Part shown: one piece after another, positions 52,438-60,715 of the stretch
Layout of the letters: every line of letters begins with the position of its first letter
Numbering within the stretch: position 1 is the stretch's first letter
Assembly (NCBI GenBank): GCA_013820875.1
Contig: JACDHS010000010.1
Span: 1 to 60,715 of the forward strand
From: Verrucomicrobiota bacterium
GTDB taxonomy: Bacteria > Verrucomicrobiota > Verrucomicrobiia > Limisphaerales > JACDHS01
Reading direction: 5' to 3'
DNA length: 60,715 nucleotides
Program-made: the position numbers and the translations under genes
Notes under the pieces: generated by a model
The model's database searches: none
Seen by the model: the letters and a program-made list of their open reading frames with translations, nothing else
Told to the model about the DNA's origin: nothing

Positions 52438-53847
52438 ATGAAACGATTCCTTGCTCGCTGTGCAGCTTTTCTATTTCTCCTCGTTGTTGCAACCGACGCT
52501 CACGCGCAAAAAATTAAAGCCGGTGTCGGACAACAAGACATCACTCCACCGATCGGCTATCGCATGGCAGGCTATTTTAACGAACGACTTTCCACCGGCG
52601 TACACGATCCGCTCTGGGCGAAAGCCATTATTCTGGATGACGGCAAACAAAAACTTGCCATGGTCTTCTGCGATCTCGTCGGCATCTCCTTGAATATCTC
52701 CGCCAACGCCCGCGCAATCGCCAGCCAGCGCACCGGAATTCCAGTGGCCAACATTTTCATTTCGGCAACACACAGTCACACGGCTCCTTTGTTTGAAGGA
52801 GCCATCCGCAACTATCTGCACGACGAAGCGGTGAAGGAGTTCGGCAAAGATCCACGTGAAGAAGTGGATTATCCCAAAGTCCTGATCGGCCAGATCGTCG
52901 AGGCGATTGTGGAGGCAAATGGCAAATTGAAAACTGCCGAACTGCAAACGGGCATCGGGACACGAGACGACATTTCGTTCAACCGACGCTTTCATATGAA
53001 GAACGGCACTGTCGCTTTCAATCCCGGACAACTAAACACGAACATTGTAAAGCCAGCCGGACCGATCGATCCAGACGTCGGCATTCTCTTTTTGCGCGAT
53101 CCAAAGAAGAAACAGGCGATCGGAGGTTTGACGGTGTTCGCGATGCACGCGGACTGCGTCGGCGGAACAGATTTCAGCGCTGATTACCCATTCTACCTTG
53201 AGACACGATTGAAGCAGGCGCTCGGCACCAACTACCTCTCGGCGTTTGCCGCCGGAGCTTCCGGGGACATCAACCAGATCAACGTCAAAACCAAGGATCC
53301 TTTCAAAGGATTCGAGGCAGCCGAGAAATATGGACGCGCCCTGGGCGAATCGGTACTGAGAGAGATGCCATCCTTGAAGACGGTCAAAAAACCGTCGTTC
53401 GCTGTGAAAACTGAAACCATCCTGGCGCCAATCCAGGAAGTGACACCAGAACGACTGGCGTCGGCGAAGGAAAAGATGTCGAAGCTTACTGACTCGTCGG
53501 CAAGTTTCTTCCTCAAGGTCGAAGCCGTCAAAGCGATTGATCTCGCGGAAAAAGGACCGCGCTGGCCGATGGAAGTCCAGGTGTTTCGCCTTGATGCGGA
53601 CACCGCACTGGTCGGTTTGCCGTGCGAAGTCTTTGTGGAACTGGGCCTCGCCATTAAAAAAGCTTCACCATTCAAAAAGACGCTGGTGATGTCCATCTGC
53701 AACGATCGCCCCAGCTATGTTCCCACCCAAAAAGCTTTCAGCGAAGGCAGTTACGAGGTGACCAATGCCCGGGTAAAACCGGAGACCGGCGAAATGCTGG
53801 TCGAAACTGCGGTAAAGCTGCTGGCCGCTCTTGACCTAAAAAATTAA
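52438..53847 (+). CDS. Neutral/alkaline ceramidase-like secreted hydrolase
   Basis: Exported protein with a signal peptide (MKRFLARCAAFLFLLVVATDAHA) and the N-terminal domain of the neutral/alkaline non-lysosomal ceramidase family: VGQQDITPPIGYRMAGYFNE, ARAIASQRTGIPVANIFISATHSHTAP (with the metal-binding HSH) and FAAGASGDINQIN. ATG 52438 is chosen; a GTG at 52429 is in frame three codons earlier. At 469 aa it is much shorter than full ceramidases (about 650-700 aa) and lacks most of the C-terminal domain, as do many such proteins in Planctomycetota and Verrucomicrobiota, where the substrate is unknown. It converges with the next gene with no spacing. Confidence 0.85.
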   Translation: MKRFLARCAAFLFLLVVATDAHAQKIKAGVGQQDITPPIGYRMAGYFNERLSTGVHDPLWAKAIILDDGKQKLAMVFCDLVGISLNISANARAIASQRTGIPVANIFISATHSHTAPLFEGAIRNYLHDEAVKEFGKDPREEVDYPKVLIGQIVEAIVEANGKLKTAELQTGIGTRDDISFNRRFHMKNGTVAFNPGQLNTNIVKPAGPIDPDVGILFLRDPKKKQAIGGLTVFAMHADCVGGTDFSADYPFYLETRLKQALGTNYLSAFAAGASGDINQINVKTKDPFKGFEAAEKYGRALGESVLREMPSLKTVKKPSFAVKTETILAPIQEVTPERLASAKEKMSKLTDSSASFFLKVEAVKAIDLAEKGPRWPMEVQVFRLDADTALVGLPCEVFVELGLAIKKASPFKKTLVMSICNDRPSYVPTQKAFSEGSYEVTNARVKPETGEMLVETAVKLLAALDLKN

Positions 53848-54762
53848 CTACAGCGTCCTCACGATCACCACCGTGCTCCTCACACTTTCACCCCCATTGT
53901 TGACAGCCGAAAGCGCCACCTCCACCTCCGCGTTACCCGGCAACTCTTCCATCAACATGTCCAAATCCGCCGTGCTGCCTACGAAAACCATCTCCGCATC
54001 CACACCGACCACCCGTTTCCAACCGCGATAATGTTCCGCACGCGCTGTCGGCGGCCATTTCACGGAAATCGCATTCGTTCCGATCAGCACCGCAGTGACG
54101 CCGGTGGGTGCATCCGGCGTCGGTTTGGCTCCCACTTTGTTAAACCCAAATTCCACCCAGCGCGAATCGAGCGGAGCGAGTTTCAATCGAAGCGCGCTGG
54201 ACAACTCGCGCAGAATATAACGCACTTCCTCCGCCCTCTCCGCGCGTTCTTCCAGCGATCGTTGCAAAACCGCTTTCTTCTTGTTCACAGTAGTGTTCGC
54301 CGTGACCAAAGCTGTTTCCAGAGCTGCGGTCTTCGCTGCAACCAGGTGGGGTTCATCGGCGCCAAGATCAGGATTCGCCGCCAAATGACTGCCCAACTTG
54401 GTCAACATCAGCACCAGGCTGTTCACCTTGCCGGGAACCTTCAGCGATCCCGAAAAACCAAAGGCATCCCAGGCCTGCGAATAGGTTGGAGTCAGCGTTG
54501 GCCTCATCAGTTCGCGAACTGTCCGAACATGGTTCCGGGCTTTCTTGATTGCCAGCCGCCGGGCAGCGGTGGCGTTTTTGAGATCGAGCCTCGCCTGCTC
54601 GTAAATTGAGTCGCTGGCGACCAACGCCGTTCTCTTCATTTGCATGCTGACTGCCATGCCGACGGGAAGGTTAAGCGCCGCCTCATACTTAGTGACACCC
54701 GGAATGGCCAACGCGATCTGCGGAATCAACTTCACCGGCGAACTTGTGATTGTATTTTTCAT
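53848..54762 (-). CDS. Helical protein with C-terminal fibronectin III-like domain
   Basis: A 304-aa protein not recognised by family. It has no clear signal peptide. Residues about 40-200 are Ala/Arg/Glu-rich and probably helical, including two similar stretches (LKNATAARRLAIKKARNHVR and LQRSLEERAERAEEVRYILREL). Residues about 215-304 (DAPTGVTAVLIGTNAISVKWPPTARAEHYRGWKRV ... ALSAVNNGGES) match a fibronectin type III pattern. Proteins of this shape occur in soil Verrucomicrobiota and Acidobacteriota; their function is not known to me. Its stop abuts the ceramidase-like stop, and the upstream side is a 1.1-kb gene-free region. Confidence 0.7.
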   Translation of the reverse strand: MKNTITSSPVKLIPQIALAIPGVTKYEAALNLPVGMAVSMQMKRTALVASDSIYEQARLDLKNATAARRLAIKKARNHVRTVRELMRPTLTPTYSQAWDAFGFSGSLKVPGKVNSLVLMLTKLGSHLAANPDLGADEPHLVAAKTAALETALVTANTTVNKKKAVLQRSLEERAERAEEVRYILRELSSALRLKLAPLDSRWVEFGFNKVGAKPTPDAPTGVTAVLIGTNAISVKWPPTARAEHYRGWKRVVGVDAEMVFVGSTADLDMLMEELPGNAEVEVALSAVNNGGESVRSTVVIVRTL

Positions 54763-54888
54763 AATAACCTACAAAAGCGATCATCGGGAGCGGCAAAAAG
54801 TCTCCTTCCTGCCCCATCCCTCTCCGAGCCCGCGGAAAATGGCAGTTTTACGAAAACATGACCATCTTTTTCCAGTCAAACAATTGCC

Positions 54889-55270
54889 TTTCCCAGTATC
54901 TGTAAATATTTCACAGAGAATTGCTGTGCCATTACCTGCAATTGCTAAATGTTTCACAGCAAACTTCTGACATTTCCCAGTTGCGCTGAGTAAGTGTAAG
55001 GCGAATTACTAGGCGCTACTCGTAATAGTGAATGTTGTGTAGCAACCTGGCTATCGACACCGGTAACGGTGAGCATTTTATGATGAACTACTTGCCTTTA
55101 CAGGTAATTCTTTAGAATTTCACAATAACATACATAGCTTTACTGGTAACTGTGAGCCTATTGTGGCGCACTACCCGCTGCCACTGAGAACGCTATAAGT
55201 TTTGCAATGGAACGGTTAGTCATTCCTCGTAACGATGGACGTTTTATTGTGAAAATAGGACCACTTTGGG
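54889..55270 (+). repeat. Degenerate region with about 41-42 bp periodicity
   Basis: GTAAY anchors recur at 55022, 55063, 55104, 55146 and 55229, spaced 41, 41, 42 and 83 bases. TTTCCCAG at 54889 and 54973 is spaced 84, and TAAAT.TTTCACAG occurs at about 54903 and 54946. GGTGAGC/TGTGAGC follows some anchors. Units are too diverged to align confidently over their full length, but the spacing matches the other arrays of the window. There is no gene here. Confidence 0.5.
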
Positions 55271-55884
55271 GCGCATCTCAGTTTCCTGGAAGACATTTCG
55301 GGTGAGATGAACTGGCACCGGGACGGTGCCAGAACTCGCAGCCGAGGACGGCTACGCTACGTTGCGCCTGTCCGCAAAACGGATATTCCTACGATGAACG
55401 TTAAAACGGCAGTTGGATGTTAACGCAAAGGCCCAAAGTTCACGAAGGCAATGGATTCTCTCTTTTTGGACTGCAAACTGTTCCACCCGGAAGGTGAGAA
55501 TCCGATAAAGCTAAAAAGGCTGGTGTTTCCTCAGCTCATCACACGTAAGTCTTCACCCGATCAACGCTGGCTTTGCGTCTTCAGGAAAGACCACACGGAG
55601 AAATCAAATGGGTGACTGAGCAAATCGCCGCATTCAGCAAATCCAGCCTCAATTAGTACAAATAGCTTCCTGGGGTGCGCTCAACGCGTTCGTGCAAACT
55701 CAATATAATAATCGGGGATCGCGTATTTTTGATATTCATCGGCACTCTAATGAATACCCCCTTTATAATATATTTCTATTGACACATTTCGTCTCAACTA
55801 CAATTGTCGCAACTGCTTACCCCGGAAGAGACGAACGCCGATGTTCGTCATCGTGGTGCTCTGGAATGACGAAATACTGGCCGT
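55271..55884. other. Gene-free region before the unknown three-gene cluster
   Basis: Contains a small hairpin TGGCACCGGGACGGTGCCA at about 55313-55332 and otherwise nothing recognisable. A TTGACA at 55779-55784, 17 bases from AATTGT at 55802, is a candidate promoter for the gene at 55885. Open frames here are short and lack support. Confidence 0.4.
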
Positions 55885-58800
55885 ATGATCAAAACTAACT
55901 TTTACCCGCTGAGAACGATCGTTGGACCATCGATCCGAATAAATGGAATCACCAGCTATCCTAGGGATCCAGGCCCCCTGACAATCGAGGTTAAGAGCCG
56001 TCGTGACCAGAGCGATGCTGTGGTTGATAATGTTTATTCCAAGTTTCTCCCGGACATTGTCCAAAATGGTGTTCTATACCGCCCAGTAAATGGCATGAAC
56101 ACAATGCCTGTCGCCGACAGCAATCTATTGTCCTTCGGCAACATTGGCGCAGCCGGATTGCTTAATGCCTTCAGGAATCCACCTGATCTTCCGTTCCCCG
56201 ATACCGAGCCTTTGTGGTCCATTTTTGGCTACGACGAAAAGAACCTTTTCGAAATGGTGCTAGACTCACCTTCCAACGGCCCAAAGGTTAACCCCTTTTG
56301 GTCGAACCAGGACAAAGATTATTCCTTTTTGATACTGCTAGACCGGTTGGCTCCCGTTGGAGGGATCTGTTTTCAGGGCTATCCGTTTGTTTCCAGCAGG
56401 ATTGAGAACACAGCCGAAGGATTAACGGTTGGGAATTTCGGATTGCCGAAGGAAATCCGACTAACTCCGCTTCCAGCCTTCAACGGCGGGTCTTTGGATG
56501 CACATTTGGGGTTCGAACGGAGTCAATTCATCGATTCCGAGTTCGCATATACCCGGCAGGAAATGATTTCGCATAGCGGTTTGAATTACCTGACCATCGA
56601 TCCGGTCAAAACCAATTTATTTCTGCTCACGCTGACGGACCTCCCTTTTATCCCGAGAATCATTGATCTCGATGCACGTGCAGACCAGGCAGACAATCCG
56701 TTGCTGGTGAAAGGGTTCAAGGGATTCGCGATGCCTTACCTGTATTTCTTTGAATATAAAGAACAGACAAAGCGGCATGCACGGCTGCACTCGGGGTTGC
56801 TTGGAGTGAAGCCCTCTTACCCTCATCGACCTAAGATCGATGGAGACAGCACACGCGAGGATGTTCTTCGGAGGGCATTTCCCGAATATGAGTTTTACTT
56901 TTTGAAAGAAGGGAAAAAGGACGCCGACAGTTCAAGCGCAAAAACCATCAAAGAACTTCAAGCTGAATTGGTCGGTCTCAAAGCAGCACTGAAGAGCAAA
57001 GCTAAAAATAAGGAGAAAATCAAAAAGCGAATTCAAGAGCTCACGCAAAAACTGAAAAAACTTCAAAAGAAGAGCCAAGGCGCGGAGAAAAATGCAAACC
57101 AGGAAGGCGGATACATTCTTTACACTGCTCACAGCGCACTTGGCCAACGCAGAGAGTTTCAGATTTCTTACGCAGACCTCGGTTATCCTCAAGAATTATC
57201 AAACGTGCCACCCTTGAGGAGCGGCAAGCTGATTTCGGAATGTTTTATTTCCGATTTATTGCAGCCTGACGAGAGCGTCACGCTTTACCTACAACAAGGT
57301 GAAGAGCTCGAACGATGTATCGCTGGATTGAAAGCACTCTTTCTTATGCTGCCTGAGGACATCGAGTCAGGCGGGTTGGCTGAATGGTTTGCGAACTTCT
57401 CAGGAATGGCGTTGGGCAACAACCCCTTGACGGAACAAGAGAGAACCTTGCTAGAGGACGCTCTCGCGGTGATGTTTCGGCTTCCTGTCGAAACGAATTT
57501 CTGCGAGAGCATCGGCGTTAAGATTTTTGAAATTGATCCCGTTGAAGGAGTCTCGCCAGCGTCAGTAGATTTCCATTCGAAGTACGCCCACTTGCTTGCC
57601 GATGTAACGATCGACACGTTTGAGGAAGTGATCTTTTCACAGTTGCTGAAAGGAATACCTTTTCGCAGGACTTCGTCAGCCAAGTACTTCGCAATTGAAT
57701 TAACAAACAAAGGCCAGAAGAACGGCCAGGTTGCCATTCATTCACTTCACCTGGTTCGGTCAGCGCATGTCTCTGTTCAGCCCAGGGCAGCAAAAACACA
57801 GCAAGTGAAGGCGATGCACTACCGCATTATTGGGCCTGAACTGGCTGATGACTTCGCAAAGCTCGGGAATGAGGGATTCAATTTCAGCATTGATCGGGTT
57901 GTTGCGGGGCAAACAAAGAATGTAATGTACTCTGCTATTAGCTTGTTGGATTTGCTGCATACCGGCGGGGCAAGAATCCATTCAAACGCCAGAAGGAGAG
58001 CTGCAGAATTTGAAATGATCGAAAATTTTAGAGAGTTGCCGCAAAAAGATTTTGGACAAGCACAGAACTACCAAATCAAAAAGTTCAGCAACGATGATTT
58101 CTCCAGATCAAACGAAGATAATCGTGTAACTCAAGGGTGGAAAAGAAGCGAGAGTGGCGATGGAGTTTCATGGAATTCACCTAAATATAGACCGCAAGAT
58201 TTCCCAAGTTCGATCAACGAAAGTGCATTCGAGAGTTATGGAACCATCGAAAATCGGATTCATAGTACATCATTATTTCCTGATACGACGAACATTGACT
58301 GGGCAACAGTTTCTGCCTTAGGAAATATGCTCAAGGTCATTACTGACCCGACACAGGGCCTCCAAACCGTTATAAATCAGTTTAATAGTGGAGGCATTAA
58401 CGACCTAAGATCATTCATAGATTCTTTAATTCCTGACGGCTTATTAATACAAAGCTACAGGGCAGCAACCGTCGCAAATAGCAATAGGGAACAATTAGTC
58501 AAAGATTTCGAAAAAATTTGGAAGGGTATTAGCACCTCTGCAAATAGCTTACGGGTTACTGGAATTGTCTCATCATCTCAATCGCCAGTTGGAATATCTG
58601 CAATTGCAGGAGATACTCTTGGCGATGTTATCAGGTCTCTTGATAATTTATTTAAAATGGGTTCTGACTTAACTAGTCTTTTGACTCAATCTGATACTCA
58701 ATCTGATACTCAATCTGATACTCAATTTGATATTGCTAAGATAGGGGAAATTATTGAGGGCTTTGGTGGTATGCTGGATCTGCTAATTACTATCGGTTCC

Positions 58801-59325
58801 ATTGCCACCTCTGCAATACCTGGATCTCCCACATCCGTTGCTCAAGTAGTTCCTTTTTTGAATGGTTTGACGCTGGGAATCACTACGGGAGTTGGTGTAA
58901 ATGTGAGTTCTGGCCCTAATTTGATTCTACCGTCATTTCAGATGAACGCGAATTCTGGTTCGAGTGGCTCGATCAACAAAAGCGCTACAAAATCAGGGTA
59001 TTCATACAACCAGTTTCTAAACGTCGGATATGACAATTCACTTTTCGGCGGTAGCGAAATAAAAAGAATTCTTTCACGCAGAGAACTCTCAAATAGAGAT
59101 AATGAAAGGGTCCGTGGTGCTGAAGTAATGTGGCAAAACCAAATACAAGATATAATTACAGGTAGCATACCATTGAATTTAACATTTCCTGCAACTGCGA
59201 CGAAACAGCATTTTCGCACAGCTGATGAATCTCTGAGAGTAAGGTTCAACAGCGGATTCTCGCCGTCAATACAGGTAGATTTTTGGTTTGAACTCACAGA
59301 GGAGACCATCCGAGATGATTATTGA
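55885..59325 (+). CDS. Large protein of unknown function with coiled coil
   Basis: A 1146-aa protein I cannot assign to a family. There is no signal peptide. Residues 1-340 look like mixed alpha/beta with many Pro/Asn/Asp and aromatic positions. A strongly charged coiled coil spans about 352-405 (ELQAELVGLKAALKSKAKNK and on). The C-terminal third is Ser/Asn/Asp-rich, with a short SDTQ tandem repeat at about 935-950 (12-bp DNA repeat at 58684-58731) and a hydrophobic, Gly/Thr-rich stretch at about 962-1012 that could enter a membrane. Base composition drops towards AT from about 58000. It overlaps the next gene, suggesting an operon. A secreted, surface or injected protein is conceivable; nothing proves it. 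Confidence 0.8.
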   Translation: MIKTNFYPLRTIVGPSIRINGITSYPRDPGPLTIEVKSRRDQSDAVVDNVYSKFLPDIVQNGVLYRPVNGMNTMPVADSNLLSFGNIGAAGLLNAFRNPPDLPFPDTEPLWSIFGYDEKNLFEMVLDSPSNGPKVNPFWSNQDKDYSFLILLDRLAPVGGICFQGYPFVSSRIENTAEGLTVGNFGLPKEIRLTPLPAFNGGSLDAHLGFERSQFIDSEFAYTRQEMISHSGLNYLTIDPVKTNLFLLTLTDLPFIPRIIDLDARADQADNPLLVKGFKGFAMPYLYFFEYKEQTKRHARLHSGLLGVKPSYPHRPKIDGDSTREDVLRRAFPEYEFYFLKEGKKDADSSSAKTIKELQAELVGLKAALKSKAKNKEKIKKRIQELTQKLKKLQKKSQGAEKNANQEGGYILYTAHSALGQRREFQISYADLGYPQELSNVPPLRSGKLISECFISDLLQPDESVTLYLQQGEELERCIAGLKALFLMLPEDIESGGLAEWFANFSGMALGNNPLTEQERTLLEDALAVMFRLPVETNFCESIGVKIFEIDPVEGVSPASVDFHSKYAHLLADVTIDTFEEVIFSQLLKGIPFRRTSSAKYFAIELTNKGQKNGQVAIHSLHLVRSAHVSVQPRAAKTQQVKAMHYRIIGPELADDFAKLGNEGFNFSIDRVVAGQTKNVMYSAISLLDLLHTGGARIHSNARRRAAEFEMIENFRELPQKDFGQAQNYQIKKFSNDDFSRSNEDNRVTQGWKRSESGDGVSWNSPKYRPQDFPSSINESAFESYGTIENRIHSTSLFPDTTNIDWATVSALGNMLKVITDPTQGLQTVINQFNSGGINDLRSFIDSLIPDGLLIQSYRAATVANSNREQLVKDFEKIWKGISTSANSLRVTGIVSSSQSPVGISAIAGDTLGDVIRSLDNLFKMGSDLTSLLTQSDTQSDTQSDTQFDIAKIGEIIEGFGGMLDLLITIGSIATSAIPGSPTSVAQVVPFLNGLTLGITTGVGVNVSSGPNLILPSFQMNANSGSSGSINKSATKSGYSYNQFLNVGYDNSLFGGSEIKRILSRRELSNRDNERVRGAEVMWQNQIQDIITGSIPLNLTFPATATKQHFRTADESLRVRFNSGFSPSIQVDFWFELTEETIRDDY

Positions 59326-60376
59326 TAGAATACAACTTGCAGGCCGGGATGCTTATTTTCAGGCACCAAACAATCCCGGGACAGTTAACCTTGCTCCGGC
59401 GGCGCAACTTGCCGTGCCGGTCACGGTTCGTACCGCCCCGTTGAAGAAGGGCCAACAGGTTGAGATTTCAGGTTTACAACTTCTAATTGAGGGCGACGAC
59501 CTTAGGCCGATGTTCCAGTTTCAGTTGGATGCCAATGGCAAACCGGCGCCTTTATTTCGCATTTCGGTGATGAAGGAAATGTTTTCCGGCCTGTTCGCTG
59601 ACCCTTTTCGACACCGGGTTTACAACGTTGCCGGCGCGCTGGATTTCAATGAAGGTACTTTGAGCAACGGCCGAATATTGGAGGTGGAGGGGATTCCCAC
59701 CATTTGTTCTGTGGGGAAAGAAGAATGCAAATGGGTTAGCAGAATATATGTTCTAGCAGAACCGATTTCGATCGATTCCGTGGCATGGGAGCTTGCATCC
59801 TCGAAACTCACAGCACCCGATAGCTTCAGCTACAGAATCGATGTTGATTGTTTCGACGCCAGCAACAATCCTGTTGGCATAATCAGCACGGGAGCGAATC
59901 TCATTAAGGCAGATAAACCCCGTTTTGTAGAACAGCAACTCGATGGAGTGGCCTCCTTTCAGGTTACATTTCGGGCAATAGTGAACCAGGACTCTTTTGT
60001 CACCGAGCGGCATCTTCCTACCTTCAATGAAAAAACAGGCAGGCCCTTGCTGAGAGCCATCAACGTCCTGGAGATGCTGGACAATTCGGTTGGCAGCGCC
60101 CGGTGTGTTTACGACATCCATTCCTTAACCGAACTGAAAAGCCTTTGCAGCGATTTTCAATTGTTTGAGGCGCCTGGACCGGAAATAAAACGGCTGACGT
60201 CTACTTTAAATTTGATCGCTGTATTGGTAAATAGCCCCAATCAGGTTATTACTAACAATGACATCTACCATGCCAACAGCCGATTTGAGTTTGTAGAACT
60301 TGAATTGATGCAAGATGTATTTACGAGGTTTGATGCGAAAAGAAATGGTGAAATTCTAGTAAGAACAAATGGATGA
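59315..60376 (+). CDS. Protein of unknown function, partner of the 1146-aa protein
   Basis: From ATG 59315 (MIIDRIQLAGRDAYFQAP) it has 353 aa; an upstream ATG at 59288 would add nine residues from within the previous gene. No signal peptide or membrane helix. The pattern is beta-rich with alternating hydrophobic residues (LAVPVTVRTAPLKKGQQVEISGLQLLIEG; SFQVTFRAIVNQD), suggesting a beta-sandwich. I do not recognise the family. The 11-base overlap with the gene before and 46-base gap to the one after indicate a co-expressed set. Confidence 0.8.
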   Translation: MIIDRIQLAGRDAYFQAPNNPGTVNLAPAAQLAVPVTVRTAPLKKGQQVEISGLQLLIEGDDLRPMFQFQLDANGKPAPLFRISVMKEMFSGLFADPFRHRVYNVAGALDFNEGTLSNGRILEVEGIPTICSVGKEECKWVSRIYVLAEPISIDSVAWELASSKLTAPDSFSYRIDVDCFDASNNPVGIISTGANLIKADKPRFVEQQLDGVASFQVTFRAIVNQDSFVTERHLPTFNEKTGRPLLRAINVLEMLDNSVGSARCVYDIHSLTELKSLCSDFQLFEAPGPEIKRLTSTLNLIAVLVNSPNQVITNNDIYHANSRFEFVELELMQDVFTRFDAKRNGEILVRTNG

Positions 60377-60422
60377 TATGCCCATTTCTCAACAAATAAT
60401 TACTCAATATTAAAACCAATTA

Positions 60423-60715
60423 ATGTCCCAGGACGATAATTCATCATCCAATTCACTTTTAATACGTATTAGAGAAAGAGTGGATTCTAAATGTAGGTGG
60501 ACCTTCAATACTGACCCTACGGTTAGTTACCTTGTTCCTCCATATGATACTTGTGAGCCGGTGGTAAAACCATTTGATGAACCTGCAGATACTGCTAAAC
60601 CTCCACATATAGATACAGGCCGACCTGAACCTGAAAATATTCCTGCTGGTGACCAAAGAGCAGCAGCACCAAAACCTGCCACAGCCATAGATACAGGCAG
60701 ACCTGAACCTGAAAA
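60423..60715 (+). CDS. Start of a Pro/Glu-rich repeat protein, cut by window end
   Basis: An open frame from ATG 60423 continues to the window edge (97 complete codons). It begins MSQDDNSSSNSLLIRIRERV, then a low-complexity region in which IDTGRPEPEN appears and recurs 34 codons later as IDTGRPEPE, with Pro, Ala and Lys between. Such repeats usually form extended linkers or stalks. Being 46 bases after the previous gene in the same direction, it is probably the third gene of the unknown operon. What follows the linker cannot be seen. Confidence 0.65.
   Translation, partial: MSQDDNSSSNSLLIRIRERVDSKCRWTFNTDPTVSYLVPPYDTCEPVVKPFDEPADTAKPPHIDTGRPEPENIPAGDQRAAAPKPATAIDTGRPEPE

Noticed and set aside
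55692-55898. A 68-codon open frame just before the 1146-aa gene
   Set aside because: It overlaps the candidate promoter and the start of the large gene in another frame, with no recognisable features.
1-60715. Search for tRNA, rRNA, intact insertion sequences, prophage and toxin-antitoxin genes
   Set aside because: No convincing signature was found by reading; small RNA genes without strong features could have been missed.

Overview
The window looks like a chromosomal segment of a Verrucomicrobiota bacterium, most like the Pedosphaera/Limisphaerales group. This is an inference from gene content: large secreted polysaccharide-degrading proteins with repeated C-terminal domains, Gld-type ABC genes next to a DUF4340-like protein, a futalosine-pathway radical SAM enzyme, a TPR/PMT-like membrane protein, and many palindromic intergenic repeats. 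No rRNA, tRNA or complete insertion sequence was seen.

Layout. 368-5943: TolC-like lipoprotein, adaptor, ABC ATPase and MacB-like permease, a tripartite efflux operon. 6081-8534: hybrid histidine kinase. 8566-9660 (-): an alpha/beta hydrolase and the decayed remnant of a tandem copy. 9931-12288: flavin-dependent halogenase-like enzyme and FKBP prolyl isomerase. 12301-25561: a CRISPR-Cas island. It holds a 52-repeat type I-E array (13444-16593), read on the minus strand from a 49-bp leader, and all eight I-E cas genes in the order cas3-cse1-cse2-cas6e-cas7-cas5-cas1-cas2. It is bordered by about 70-bp direct repeats, 43-bp inverted REP-like repeats and MITE-like hairpins. 25617-30470 (-): a Gld-type ABC operon. 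30647-36007: a LolB-like lipoprotein, MMPL exporter, acyltransferase, LolA and FabZ-like dehydratase, resembling the export and lipid part of aryl-polyene-type clusters but without ketosynthases. 36113-40658: MqnE, a TPR membrane protein and SufS. 41012-53847: a 1805-aa GH9 protein, feoA-feoA-feoB, a GHL10-like secreted protein and a ceramidase-like hydrolase. 55885-60715: three adjacent, AT-richer genes of unknown function, the last cut by the window edge.

The most unusual signal is outside the genes. Three intergenic regions (12783-13150, 33600-33820, 46633-46835), and probably a degenerate fourth (54889-55270), hold tandem arrays with a 41-bp period. In the three clear arrays the units contain hairpins, although the sequences differ. 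In the 33.6-kb array the stems carry compensatory base changes. The second and third CRISPR spacers from the leader are overlapping, opposite-strand copies of one 41-bp palindrome that resembles the units of the 12.8-kb array. The CRISPR system may therefore have recently sampled this repeat family, either from the host itself or from a mobile element carrying it.
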